A DNA stretch of 64,000 nt, from positions 111,043,869-111,107,868 of the forward strand of contig JAKTNV010000002.1 of the NCBI GenBank assembly GCA_022747635.1, in the 5' to 3' direction. Positions 1 through 12,239 of this stretch are shown here, one piece after another; positions within the stretch are counted from its first letter, which is position 1, and each line of letters opens with the position of its first letter. The notes under the pieces are model-generated. The model was not told where the DNA came from, did no database searches, and worked only from the letters and a program-made list of their open reading frames with translations. This DNA comes from Hetaerina americana. Its lineage: Eukaryota > Arthropoda > Insecta > Odonata > Calopterygidae. Made by a program: the position numbers and the translations under genes.

Positions 1-645
1 CTATCAGCAGTATCCCTTTCGTATCCCAGAAAACTGAAGCCATCACCTTTCCAGCCAACCGTATTGCCTTTGCTTTCTTTCATGGTAACGAATCAATATT
101 TCCACTGATTTTACTGCTGTTTTATGTCTGGGGTGTAGTAGTTGATCCAAGTTTCATCTGTGGTCACAAACCAGCGCAGAATACATTGTTGGTTGTTCTT
201 AAAACGGGTCAAATGCTGTTCGAAATTTCCATTCTGATGCGTTTACTATCCTGCATAAAGAGTCGCGGCACCCTTCGATCAAATAATTTTCTCATATCCC
301 ATTCCACTGTTAAAATGTGATGACACCCGTATCGCTTCAGCGATTTCTCACACTTAATCCTCCGCGATCATTCATGACCGGCATGCATTTCCTTTGCTTT
401 CACACCTTTCTTTACGGAGTATTTAATCACCGCTCGAATCTCAATTTTTTCTATCTTCACAAATTACTTGACGGGAAAACAAGAGAGAGGCGTCCGTACC
501 ACAGATCCCGTCCGTCCCAGAACACTCGCGCGTTAAGCGTTTTCTCATAAAGGATCACCTACCTGTATTACTACGCGGGAAACACCTGCGCTAGCGCTGA
601 CATCTGCTGGTGATTCTGAGAACATTTAAAACTACTCTCGAATTT
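1..645 (-). mobile_element. Mariner transposase remnant (family C), cut by window edge
   Basis: Read on the minus strand, the segment at about 60-200 gives a mariner catalytic stretch (TTDETW followed by a YYTP-type motif), so the first catalytic aspartate region is recognisable. Several stops and frameshifts interrupt it. The same sequence, including the downstream non-coding part, recurs at 54315-54950. The 3' part of the gene lies outside the window. It is a dead copy of a DD34D mariner element. Family assignment comes from translated motifs only; no terminal repeat was identified. Confidence 0.75.
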
Positions 646-2427
646 TATTACCCAACGGTGGAGTTTCGCAATGTTCTTGTCGGACTTAACTTGAAAACTA
701 CCAGTCTGCGAAATTTCAATTTCCAGGATCTTCTGGGAGTAAGGTCAACATTTTTATTCTTGACTTACCAACACTCTTACATGCTCGAGATTAAACCAGA
801 TTCACCATAAACTGTGTTCACGCGAAATGGGTAATTATTATTATTATTGATGTGCTAACGTTTAAGGCAAAGTCTGGACGGGCAAACACTGAATTAAATA
901 CAGAGTTAAAACACAGAGTTAAATATTCCTTTGCCTCTAATAGCCAAACACAACCTGACATCCGACACTGCGATAAATAAACTCTTCTTCAATTCTACAT
1001 ACTTCCTTCCTCCCTTCATTACGTAAAATGAGTAATGCAACGGTTAAGTTCTCAACAGAAAGCATAAGACCCTGTCCACTGCCCGTAAGAATACACTTCC
1101 GGTAAGCAAATTTTAAATGATGTATTTTCCGGCGTGTATGCTGCGGTCCCATTGACAGAATCATTTTTAGCCATTGGGTCAGGAGTGTCCTGGGCTCATA
1201 TAATGGGGCAATACAGATGAAATTCTCATTAATAATAAGATAGTTGGAAATAACATAACTATAAGTAAGCCTTATCAATTTTCAAATAAAATCTGTATTG
1301 CACTACACTCCCGAGTTCTGTAGCTCAACGTCATTATGTTGGCGTTATGTCTTTCATTCATTAAGAGTCCGTTTAAGAGAGACGAAAAATATGTAATTTT
1401 AAATTAAGAGGGAAGCATTTTGACCGATAAATATTTTAATCGTGCTATCCTTATATTGTTGTAGCACTCGAAGGATTTCATTTTATCTATCCCCGAGTAA
1501 TAATGCCAGGATTAGGGCAAGTGTTATTTTCCCGTTTGCGTTTTAGGTCAGAACATACCGCACTTTTGCATTACATTTCTAATATTATCACATATTATCA
1601 CCTGCATGCCACTGCCAGTATGTATGGCAGGGGGTGATCGCGTACCAGATTACTTGTGACCCAAAATATTTTTCCCTTCGTAGCGCGGCTAAACGACATT
1701 ATTCCAGGAAAAATGGTATCTCAAATCTTTATGTTCTGATCTATGTCTCTTCTATGATCTCTCATACCGTAGGAAGATGACATTTTCAACATCATTGCTA
1801 AATACCAATAACTCATAGACCGGATCTCCTTCGTAATTCTGCAATCAATCCAACTTCACGAGGATCCCATTTCATACGTAACAGTATATTATTAATTCGG
1901 TCTAATGAGAGAAAGATAATATTTCTCTTTGACCTTATCTTCACATCTCCCTAGCAATTTCCAAACAATTCTAATTTGTTCTTTTCCTCTAAGCTAGAGG
2001 GAAGTGACCTCGTAGGTGTATTTAACACTCACTATATTCCGCCGGGATGCGGCGAAAGGATTCTTATTTCAGAGATCTGGAAAGAGTTGACCTGATTTGG
2101 CCCTTTGTAGTTTAGGACGGTGAGATCATGATATTCCAAGGACCAAAGATGCTTTCATGTAAGAATTGAGTGCCGATCAGCTCTCAGTGCTTTCTAGTAA
2201 AATTATAATCCCAAATGGAAATAGACAAAGAGGAACGCATTGTGGGATACCAAAATGGCGAAGAGGAATTGAAAGAATGTAGCGTGCAAAAGGTTCAATG
2301 AAAGCGAACGAATCGTTTTGAAAAGACTTCGTTGGCGAGGCGCATGCGTCGAGTAAATTTCGTTTCCATGCGTAGTTGGGCCATTTATGACTGCGAGTTG
2401 TCATTACATCCCGCTTGGCTTGATCTA
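646..2427. other. AT-rich stretch, nothing recognised
   Basis: Mostly AT-rich sequence with scattered stops. One 113-codon open frame on the minus strand (937-1278) resembles nothing I know and has no promoter or splice context I can support. Confidence 0.5.
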
Positions 2428-3007
2428 AATGGTTTGTATGAAAAGTATCGGGTAAAGTTTCGGAGAAAAAAAGATTTATTTCTGTGGATATTGCTACAAT
2501 GCCTCAAAATTCTTCAAAGTGTTATACGTCGGCACACTTTTGCCTTTGGGGCTTTTCCACGACTAGAAGGCTCCCTGAGAGGCGGAAGGTCCTTAAGGGC
2601 ACTCTTAAGGGTACACTGGCATGCATGGCACTTGAGAGTCCCTGGTGGTGGAGGTGGTGTCCTTTGAGGGAGGATTTCACTTTTAAAAATAGGAAATATT
2701 AGCCTGCTGGTGCTGTATTGTTGTTGGGACTGTATTGGAGTTGGGGAATGGTCGCGATGCCATTGCAAAAGGTCTTCGCTCTCTTGACCGTCCGTTCAAA
2801 GACCTTCGGGAGGAAAGGTTTAGCGCCGAACTTTCGCGTCGCCAAATTTACAGTGATGATGTTGTGTGCGCTGAGGCTGTCTAATCAATGTCATTATACG
2901 ATCTGCGATCATGCGCACACTTAAACCGACTCGGTCTTAATTCAGCACTTCACGCAAACACGTGAGTAAATAATTGCTACCCCGAAACTTTTTATACAAG
3001 CCTTGTA
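2428..3007 (-). mobile_element. Family-A deleted mariner (MITE-like), copy 1
   Basis: Terminal inverted repeats are visible: GTTTGTATGAAAAGTATC at the left and its imperfect complement at the right end (near 2981-3007). Inside, the minus strand keeps a fragment of the transposase linker, then jumps to the C-terminal PYSPDLAP / YFLFP / VKSSL region. The catalytic DETW and HHDNAP blocks are missing. The same layout is found at 22406, 31480, 37085 and 57667. The roughly 580-bp length is far short of the usual 1.3 kb for mariner, so this is a non-autonomous derivative. Confidence 0.85.
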
Positions 3008-3059
3008 TCCTTGTATTCCCCGAGCACTGTACTAGAGCGATGACTCCTACCCCCTTACA

Positions 3060-3780
3060 CCCCCTCTCAGCCGTGCGCCCGCCCCGCCCCCCTCTGCTGT
3101 AGCAACGAATGAAATGAGATATGTCGCTCTTTAATACCATTCCCCCATCCGATTAGTCGATCGAATTGTAAAATTCCCCAGATTTCATCCCCGGAGCGAA
3201 TTTCGCGGGCGCCCCCGTACTTGAGGACCGAAGCACCACTCCTCTGCGGCTCGCACATTCCCAAAGTCGCCGTTCGTTTCCCAAAGACGCCTTCCCTGGT
3301 GGAGCCATCGGAAACCCACGTCTCGTGCGCGGAATGCCATTGTTTGTTTTCTGCGCGCCAATTTCTTCGCGACTCATTTGTTCGAGTGGTCTTCCGTTTC
3401 CACGGCGTCGGGGCAATTGCCATAATGACTGGCGGCGTTCATAATAGGGAGGGAGAGAAAGGTGGTCTAGAATAAATGGGAAGGGGGAAAGTCTCCTTTT
3501 CCTTCCGGATCAGGGCCGGCAGCAGGCCGCGCATTCCAATGAGCCTCCGCAGCTTATCGGGCGAAGGCGGAGGGAGGGGGGGGGACATTAATCTTTCTCC
3601 CGAGAAGCGCGTTTGCCGTGAGACCAGCTCCCTCGTTCCCACCCCACCCCGTTCTTGTCTCTCTCTTTGTCGAGGGACCTGGGACGGCGTGCGCCAGCTT
3701 CCCACCTGTCGGGAGGCCGCGCGCCACTCCCCCGCTTGCCACCCCCCCACCACTCCCCGGTGATTTTTGTATTCTGCGTA
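3060..3780. other. GC/CpG-rich block
   Basis: Composition changes sharply from AT-rich to GC- and CpG-rich, with poly-purine and poly-pyrimidine runs. Frames are open on both strands, as expected from GC composition, and no product is recognised. It could be a CpG island or first-exon region of an unseen host gene, or old GC-rich repeat sequence. Confidence 0.4.
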
Positions 3781-3879
3781 ATGTAGGCAGGTAATAAATG
3801 CTGTTTCTTTTATTACCGTTGGAAACTTAAATTGCAGATGCATGAGAACTGGCTTCTAGCTTTGGAAAACGGTCTCGGC

Positions 3880-3990
3880 GTACATCTACATCTACATAAT
3901 ACCCCGCAAGCCGCCGCAAGGGCGTGTGGCGGGGGGTGTTTGTCACCAACCGTAAAAGAAAAAATACCACATGCAAAAAAACAACACGGA
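3880..3990 (-). repeat. Dispersed repeat with (ACATCT)n end and CCCCGC..GCGGGG core
   Basis: Begins with ACATCTACATCTACAT, then TACCCCGCAAGCCGCCGC and a GTGTGGCGGGGG stretch. Related copies occur at 36610, 38605, 43175 and 52498. A short tandem tail at one end is typical of LINE or SINE 3' ends, so the source element probably reads on the minus strand here with an (ATGTAG)n tail. Which LINE it belongs to cannot be told from this window. Confidence 0.65.
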
Positions 3991-4275
3991 AAATCACACC
4001 CACGGCAGCGCACACACTCATGCAAAAATCCCTTCATCCAATACTCATGCAAACACATATACCGCAAAACAACTAAAAAACAGATTTATTTTCTGGTAAA
4101 GAAGCTTCATATATCGCGCCATAACAATGCTGATGCGGAAAGGGGTTCGCCTAATACTATTTTGGAAAAACGGAATAGTCAAGGCGGTAAACTTGATAGG
4201 AACTGGGTTTGCATAAGGGTGTGTGGGCATTAGCAAGGTGCCATATGGGAGGAAAATGGAAAATCACACGCTTGA

Positions 4276-4335
4276 ACATTCGGGTGTGTTTGATAAACAT
4301 TGACCCTCGTGAACCTCAATCACACACAGAAACAA
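4276..4335. repeat. Solo partial arm of the 4.4-kb foldback repeat
   Basis: A GGGTGTGTTT..CATTGACCCTCGTGAA stretch ending in CACACACA. It repeats, in direct orientation and with mismatches, the start of the left arm at 4381-4435. Confidence 0.6.
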
Positions 4336-4369
4336 TGGAAAAATAAATGAATGGAAGTAGACCCACAAC

Positions 4370-4655
4370 CACTCAATCACTAGGGTGTGTTAAGGAATAA
4401 AACATTGATTCTCGTGAATCATATTCACACACACACACAAACTCAAGGTCTGCAAAGATTTCTTCTCTGCCAGGGACCCATCAATCACCCAGAGAAATGC
4501 AAAAATATGAAAAAGAATTGAAAATAAATAATGAAAATATGCACGTGATTGACGGGGCCCTGGCAGAGGAGAAATCCTTGCAAACCCTAAGTGTGTGAGA
4601 ATGCAATTCACGAGGGCCACTGTTTTACTCCTTAAAACACCCTAGTGATTTAGTG
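4370..4655. mobile_element. Foldback / MITE-like element with ~115-bp inverted arms
   Basis: The left arm (about 4370-4488) and right arm (about 4545-4655) are imperfect inverted repeats. Both contain TCACTAGGGTGT at the outer end and a TCTGCCAGGG block at the inner end. A roughly 55-bp AT-rich centre separates them. No coding sequence fits inside, so it is a non-autonomous hairpin element. Flanking target duplications are not clear because the inverted similarity continues outward. Confidence 0.75.
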
Positions 4656-7514
4656 CTCGGGAGTGAGTCACGGAAAACCGGATATAGGTAAATGGCTTCG
4701 ACTTGGAAAAATCTGGGAAATTCATGTTAAGTCCGGCATTTTCTCAAGACGTGTAAAAGAGTTATTTAAAAATGTATGCTGACGAATTTTTCCCATTTGG
4801 AATCAGAAAATGTTTCAATAATGGCGAACTGTATGGGAGAAAGTCCGGACGTGGAGCGTAGCGTTACTGCGCTGGATAGCAACAGCAGTATCTAGTGGAA
4901 GTGTACACACTGTTTGCCATTTTTCTTCATTAAAAAGCTGTAATTATTATAGAAAACCTTCTCTATCGTTATATTTATCCTAACTTAAACAGTAGTCAAA
5001 CGAAGATTCTCTTTGAGAGCAGTTCAAATTTTCTGAGAAAGCTCCAAACTTTTACTTGTTATTTCTGTCGAAAATCTTCGAGGAGACCTGCCGAAGTCCG
5101 GCAACAAAACGAAAGGAATATCTAAGAATATTAAATTCCGTGATCAAAGTTCTTGGTTACAATTACGGCACATGTAATGCAGTGTGATTCCGTTAAAAAC
5201 AATAGCATTTGCGAGTATTGCGCCACTTATTTCTGGAGTCGCGGAACTTTTGGAGAAATCTGGAAAAATTGAGGAAATTTCGTGTTTGGTTTTCCCTCAA
5301 AAATCTGTGCAATGGTCTGTTAATGAAATATCCCTTTACTGATTCCCTTTGAACGTATCAGCTCCGTTTTAAATGATGCACGGATGCTCACGGTAGGTAA
5401 TGCACTTTACGTGTCTCCAATAGTGCATCGGTTCAAAATGGCGTCGAGGGAACCTGCCAAGAAAGGAAGCGATCGGCGTCATGGCATTTGAAAAGAACCA
5501 ATGGGCTGAGGAATGAGGCTTCCAAATATAAATGAACTACACAAAACACAAAGCATTTCTTAAAACAATTACCCACTAGGAAATAATGACCGAAAAATCA
5601 CCCTTGAGTATGATAACATATAATGAGATGAAAAGTTTAAATTTATTGAAATGTAACTGACGTAATGATTGAATCAAAGTATAAAAAAGCGGATAATCTA
5701 TAAAGAGTTAAGTATAGTCCGATAAGAGGAAAAATGAACACGAAAATAGTGCCAAAAATCACCCAAGTTTCTAAATTAAAAGAAAGAAATAGAAAACTTT
5801 AATTAAAAGACTGCCGAATAAATTGTAAAGTGAACCCAGAGTTACGCAAAAACCATTACGCGGTTTCTCATTTTCGCGTAAATGTTTCCACTAGCTATCT
5901 CAAATATCAAACTATTTACATTTGGACAGCATCTGTTTATTCTTAGCTGCGTGCATAGATGACCGACTGCGTAGGCTGCGCAAACTTAATCTTTCATTGG
6001 GCACCTTCCTTAAATTTAAGGTGTCCACCTAAAAGCAAGATCCCTACTGCCTAACCAGTTTGGACGCAACTCGAATCTCCTCCGCTGCGCTATTTGGATT
6101 TTCGCGTCCTTCCCTCCTCCGGTCGCCGTGGATGACGTCTGCAGATGGTGTGGGTCCTCTGCGAACGCTACTACCACGTCACAAAACCGAGCGCGTCCAT
6201 TTGTTTAACCGGAGTCCTTGGATAGATCATGACGCTAATTGCTGGCGACTATGCAACGGAATAACAATGGAAACATGCGCCACCTCCTTCAGGGGCCATT
6301 CTCGCGTGGGAAGTAGGCCCGAAGACGTCATCGCAGGGACGGTCCCTATCTGTGTGTATAGGACGCATTGTACAAGAACTTAAACACCTTTGCGTGCAAG
6401 TTTCAAGGTTTCCTCAAAATATTGCATGCTCTTCTTTTGAGATTAGAATTCATTTTATTTTTCATTGAGACGGTTAGGCTAGGCTAAGAAAGAATCTATG
6501 GGTCTAAATTAAATATTTAATGCTTTTATGGGCATCTACGATAATTAAAGTCAATTCATTGTCATTGAAATTAAAAATAATATGTTTTTGATGTAACCGA
6601 ATGAAGGCATCGCCTAGAATCCAAAATGATGAAAAGTAATTTTTTGAGATAACACGATCATATTTGATGGCGTGCTTACCGTGAAACCTGACTCAAATGT
6701 TGCCAAGGGAGACTTGGGCAGAAAGTAATGCTCATTATTGAAAGTATAAATCCATGTGAAAGTGCATTTCATTGGTGTATGGTGCAATATATTTTTAATG
6801 TGTGTTCCTTTTGCCTCAATTAGTCATCAAAAATGCACTATGAGTTGCCAGGCGGGCAATAATTTACAGATTACTTTAAATTTCGATCAAAAAACGCAAT
6901 AAAAATTGCTAAGCATACGTATTTGAGTCAATGCGCCATTTCCCCCTTCCCGAGACGAGAAATAGGAGAGAATTGGGAATTTAAACGCTCATACCATATT
7001 CCGATGTTGCGTGGGAAAGCCGTACATATTATTGTAATAGGCGAAAAAGACAAAATACTGGAATAATCTATTAAATATAAGGTAGTTTTCATAAAAAACT
7101 CGGCATTCCTTGGTATTTTAAATAATGCTCTCTGCGCCCTTAATTGATGCACTTGTGAAATTTTAAGAATAAAAAATATAACAATTGTTTATTACATTCG
7201 AGTCTTATTGTCTTCAGATTCAGGGGAAAAATAAAGTGCAATAAATACGTGCATTAAACAAAAATATTGGAATACGTTATCATTCGAGTATAATACGCGT
7301 TTACGCATTCAATTTGCAATATATTATAAACAAGAAAATTATACTTGCGCCCTTACGATGAACCAAGGATATTAACGAGATTATGATTATTGGGATAATT
7401 TATCTTTAAAAGCGTTAGAAATCCGGTCGTAGTCCGGGTATTCAAAAATATCCTCAGTCTTCTATCCGTCAATAGGCCAATGAATAAAATTAGCACTGCA
7501 CATCAATAACGGTT
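4656..7514. other. AT-rich stretch; GC-richer patch at 6060-6383
   Basis: Long AT-rich DNA with no recognised element. The 6060-6383 interval is locally GC-rich and keeps one plus-strand frame of 107 codons open, but I recognise no domain and see no splice or promoter support. Confidence 0.5.
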
Positions 7515-7825
7515 GAAAATTGGCAGATCTCAGTGTAAGAGAAGCATTCGCCTTGACCGGGATTCGAACCCGGATCCCTCGATGTCCGGCCGGGCTTTTT
7601 TACCCAGTGCGAGTACTTTTTTAGCCAGTTAAGCTACCGAGGCATCTTATTACACCCCGAGATTTTGCGGGCTTCAGAGGAACAAGATCTTGTGACGAGA
7701 AACCGTGCATAACAATGTCACAGGCATTCGTGTTCAACATTGTTACATTGTAATGCACGTTTAGCGGATGACTCCGTTAAAAGTCACTGTCATGGTATCT
7801 CCGACAGGTTCCTGGAATTTGAAAA
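7515..7825 (-). mobile_element. tRNA-module element, copy 1
   Basis: The minus strand of 7551-7643 reads as a tRNA-like unit: a GCCTCGG acceptor-like start, a D-arm-like TAGCTTAACTGGCTA, a TCGAG-closed anticodon stem and an intact B box GGGTTCGAATCCC. An insertion disrupts the anticodon region. Flanking sequence on the right (TGTCACAGGCATTCG, then TTTAGCGGATGACTCCG) is shared with the elements at 12740 and 41347. It is therefore a repeat carrying a tRNA-like module, not a functional tRNA gene. Confidence 0.8.
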
Positions 7826-8230
7826 TTTAATTTCTAATTAATACATCCGTAAAGGGACGTGAAAAAAATCTATAGACAGAGGAAAATGGTGATTTTTTTA
7901 TCAGTTAGGACTGCTAAACAAATATTCCATGAGATTTATTTTTTTAAATAAATCCTGATCTAATTTCTGATGTCTGCGTGTGGTTTTTTTGTGAAGTCGC
8001 GTTGAGTTCAATAGTAAGGAGTCGTGGCTGCCTGCAGTGCTGTGTCGTGCTCCTGCAGACCAGCAACCTCTCAAACATAACAGTTTGAGGTTTAAATTTC
8101 TGGAATTCCTTCATTATGAGGGTAAAAAGAAAATTATGATGTTGCGCAGTATCGAAACCATTGCCATGAAATATTTAATATTTATTGTGGAAGTGTTAAG
8201 TTTCTTTATACCTTCCTACTGAAGCCTCTT
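7826..8230. other. AT-rich, nothing recognised
   Basis: No element or coding signal identified. Confidence 0.5.
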
Positions 8231-8610
8231 GTGAATCCCGCTCGATGTGGGTTATTCGGCCCAAAGGCAGATGCGCATCGGAAAATCGCCCGGCGTCGGG
8301 TTTCCCTCTCAATCCAGATTGGGTGCGCGTGGACCTCACTATTCCCCCCGATGGTGCAAATTACCCCAACGGAAGTCGGACTCTCCCCGCCTGGTGTCCT
8401 TCCGAGTCGAAGTCCATCCATCTCCTTCCCATCTGATTCCGATCCGTTCATCTCCGTTTCCTCCGCCTTCGATGCTCCCATCGGTTCTGAGAACGGTCCG
8501 CGTGCCGCTTCGGGCGAGATCTCCGTATTCCATCGGTTCCGCCCTCCCAAATAGCCGAGAGTAGCCGGCGGGCGACCTCTGCGGACCTCCCGCCGTGACC
8601 AATCGCCAAT
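8231..8610. other. GC/CpG-rich block
   Basis: Locally GC-rich with overlapping open frames on both strands, the longest a 155-codon minus frame spanning 8206-8673. Open frames in several phases at once suggest composition rather than coding. No domain recognised. Confidence 0.4.
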
Positions 8611-9226
8611 TGTTGCCTGAGAGTGGGGGATGGGAGACGATTGGAAGAGAGGAGGAAATAAAAAATTCATCATCTTTCGGCAGTGATGTCAGGCCGAGTT
8701 TTAATTTGTTCGGGAAGGGTTTTTCCGTTTAATTGGGGGAAGCTTTATCGGGAAAGGATGGTTCGGTAAGGAGGGGGGAGAGATGTGAATGGGAATCGGT
8801 CGATTTAAAAGCAGACGAAAACCTGAACTCGATTCATAATGAAGACACGAAACTAGGCTACCATTTCCGGGTCAAAATTCCTGCATGTGGTGGCTAGCGA
8901 TGAAATTGAACATAGACTTTCGAGAGCACTTCGCGGAATTTCTACATAAAGATTAATTTCTTCAATTGGTTGTTTGAACGTGAATTTATTTTTATCGGCC
9001 TTCTTTCCAACATCAAGTAAAAAGACATGTGCATATCAGCATATGTATCTTGAGGGTGGAATTCTGTTTTTGTTGTCTTAGATTGTCACAGTAATGACGG
9101 TGTACAGGAACAAAATCTAAAAAAAACAAGAAAGCAGTAGGTTGAATACAGTAAATAAAAATAATCATGGCGGGGAATTGCTTTTAAAATATATACTATT
9201 AAGATTTTGCCTCTGCCTCTTATAAT
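8611..9226. other. AT-rich, nothing recognised
   Basis: No element or coding signal identified. Confidence 0.5.
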
Positions 9227-9874
9227 ACGTGGGTGGTCCCAGAAGTAACCGACCCAACAAAGAAAACACAAATATTTGAGAAAAAAATGTATTTATTTTT
9301 CAACATGATCTCCTTTCAGTTCTATACACTTTTTCCAGCGATCTTCAATAAGTTCGATACCCTATTTATAATAAGAACTGTCTTGCCCCTCAAAATAGGC
9401 ATGAACTGCCGACATCACTTCTTCACGGTTGGAAAATCATCCAGTCATCATCCAATATCACTTTTTGGATTTTCTTCACCGTTTCTGGAGTCGTTACCTC
9501 ATTTGTTCGACCAATGCGACACTCTTCTTGACAGCTCGTACGGCCTCGTTTAAACTCTGCCACCCAACATTTGACTGTTGTAAACGAAGGAGCAGACTCA
9601 CGCAGAGTGGATCCAGTTCAGATTTTATATTGGTTGGGCTTAGGCCTTTCTTTAAAAGTATTTTATCACATAACGATGACCAATTTTCTCCATTTTCACA
9701 AATTCACCGAGAACGTTCACTATTGATGGCTTTCAAACAAATACTAAACAACTTAGCGTCTTCAAACTTGAAACAGATGCTTTATAGATTGCGTACCTTT
9801 TAATACAGTGATATTTTTCAATTAAATACCGCCATTTCTTGGTCAGGCTGGGTACTTATGGGACCACCCTCGTG
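9227..9874 (-). mobile_element. Internally deleted mariner (family F) with terminal repeats
   Basis: The ends carry inverted repeats: GGGTGGTCCCAGAAGTA at 9231 and the complement of GGGTGGTCCCATAAGTA at 9854-9870. On the minus strand, pieces of an N-terminal helix-turn-helix region are readable (KYWVAEF-like and FKRGRTSC-like blocks, then an NEVTTPETVKKIQK stretch). They run almost directly into a C-terminal EDRWKKCIELKGD motif. The whole D,D34D core between is absent. Frames shift several times. At about 650 bp it is a defective copy mobilisable only in trans. Confidence 0.85.
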
Positions 9875-11100
9875 CAATACATTGATTGCAGCCATTAGGC
9901 AAAGCTCACTTCAATGCATTTCTCAATGATGAGGGATTAAAAAATAATCACGGGCAAGAAGCAATATTTATGAAGCTCCTATGAAATATTAATATGCTTT
10001 TTTGTAGAAAAGTGATGAATGCATTGCTAATTAAAAAAACAACCGTGCCTTTTCCTCGTTCCATTGCCTCCTTTAACCATTAGGCGAACGATCCGTGTGA
10101 ACTTAAGCACCAAAAAGATGCAATTGCGTTCAAGTCATCAATTTTTAAGAACTTGAATAGTACCTCTATGATTTATATCAAAAATAGGTATTCGTGCAAC
10201 AATTTATGAAACGTACATCCATCGATAGGGTTATCTTGGCCCAAAGTTAATTATATTTTATTCCATCGTTAATGAAATAAAATAATGAAAATAAATGTTA
10301 TAATCGTCGTATCTCCCCAGAATAGCGAATACCGTGTGATTACGTATGCACTTAAAATAAGAAAGGAAATGATTTATCTGAAAATATGCGTAAGAAAATA
10401 TTCAAACCTTGGTTGTCAAGGAAACAGAGAGAATGGGGATGTTGGCACAATTCAGGCACTAATGCATGCCGCTGAATTTTAGGTAGCGAGTTAGAGATTA
10501 TTATGCCTTGTTTATTTGCTCTTCAATGGGTAGGGTTTATTTAAAATGTCCGGTTCTTCATCGTCCTATTCCTTGTTTGTTCAGTATGGCAACCTCGGAA
10601 GATGTTGCGTGTTGTTTATTTTCTCTTCTATGGAGGGGAGATATTCTGTGTTCCATATTTTTACTGAACTGCTATCAACCAATGTAATAAGCAAAAGAGA
10701 TTATTTTTATCGTTCTCATGGTTAACTGAAGCTAATAATAAGTCCAAGTATTGATTTAAGATGTAAATATCAGTGCGTTTTTAAAGGGATGTTCGTTCTC
10801 TTTAGGGAATCCGAATTCGGGCAGTTTTTTATTTTCGGAATCTTAAAAAAATTAGGCATATGATGTTCGCGTATTGTATCTATCCTAAGGAAGTAGTGAA
10901 TTCATGAAAACTTTATGGAAGAAAAAACGCATAAAATATTCATGCTTTAAGCAGTATGGGTACCCTTTCAATTGTCCTTTGGTTGCATAAATGGGATATC
11001 CAGTCTCAATGCTCTCGATTTCCACCCATTTTCACTCTATCACACCCGGAGTAATCTAAAGACTAATAAATAATTCAAAGAGTTTCGGTTACAGGGGGAT
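9875..11100. other. AT-rich, nothing recognised
   Basis: No element, RNA or coding signal identified in about 1.2 kb. Confidence 0.5.
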
Positions 11101-11560
11101 ACTAATCGGATTCGATGAGAAAACCTCTCAGCTGACGGATTAATTTAGACAGGCTCGAAATTGTCGAGCCTCGACCGTGAAGAACCAAGTTTCGACGTCT
11201 ACGAAATGCGCAACATCGTACGCGACAACGAGAGTTGGTCGATACTGCGGCATCAAAAACTCTCCTTTTGTCGGCGTCCGACACTTTCGGGTCATCCCTG
11301 ACCAAGCGCGCAATGCAAGAGTACATTGGTATTCTCTTGATCGGTCCGAACGCGCCGACATCTCGAGCTTTTATCACACCGCGTGACTCATTGGTCACCA
11401 GACAGATGTATGGATCGGCTTAAATGCTCGACTTCTTCGTCCGTGGGAACGACATTCGGTCGGATGTCAATCTCTCTCTGACGGTGGACTGTCCCGCGTC
11501 GATTGCGGTCACGGGGTCGTTCCCTTTCGCGGCGACCCCTTCCCTCACAATTAATCCTCT
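11100..11560. other. CpG-rich patch with unrecognised minus-strand frames
   Basis: CpG-rich DNA with a 98-codon frame (11102-11398) and an overlapping 73-codon frame (11140-11361), both on minus. The second contains VDVETWFFTVEARQF, loosely like the LWFxQxExxF block of LTR-retrotransposon Gag proteins, then stops. It could be a Gag remnant or coincidence. No protease or polymerase motifs are nearby. Confidence 0.25.
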
Positions 11561-12239
11561 CCTCTTTTTTGCCCAGGGTTGACGCGCGTCCCCTACAAAA
11601 CGGGAAACGCCCTTAATTAGGTAAAAAGAGTGAATAACGTGATGCGATCGGCAACAGTGGGAAAGATTATAGGAGTTCGAACCGTTCGCGACGATGTCAA
11701 GGACTTAGAAACCGATTTACGTGATTTCCATGAGTTAACCAATGAATCACGTGGTGCAATCGAACGGAAGCGTCCTGACTGATTAAAAAAGAGAAAGTAG
11801 CAATTTTGAATACTAGTATGTCTCGCAGCTATCATTATTATCTTTACTTAAAATGCGACTAAATCATGTTGTTCATGTGGTTAGCTCCAATCGTCCATCA
11901 CATCCATAATATTTCAACGACTGTATTTATTTTTTAAGTCAAGGAACAATCGATGGGGGGCAAAATTACGACCCTCCGTCCCTGTCGCTTCTGACGCCAC
12001 CTAAATCACAAATGTAGCACATTTCGATCGTAAAACTCTGTATTCAATTGAATCCGTGGGAATTATGATAGGCAAAATGTTCGATATGCGTGGGCAGAGT
12101 TATTTGTTTGAGTTGTATCATCATGTTATGGGCATTAGAGCCATTTAAAAAGAACGACCCGCAAATTAGATATCCACAACAGGTGCCACTATCCTGAATT
12201 CTCTTCTTACCTTTACGGCAGCCCCGTGTTCATCCTCCG
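11561..12239. other. Nothing recognised
   Basis: Mixed composition. An imperfect inverted match links GTGACTCATTGGTCACC near 11385 with AACCAATGAATCACGTGG near 11738; no element boundary could be drawn from it. Confidence 0.4.

Noticed and set aside
8206..8673. 155-codon minus-strand frame
   Set aside because: GC-rich block open in several frames; no recognisable domain or codon evidence.
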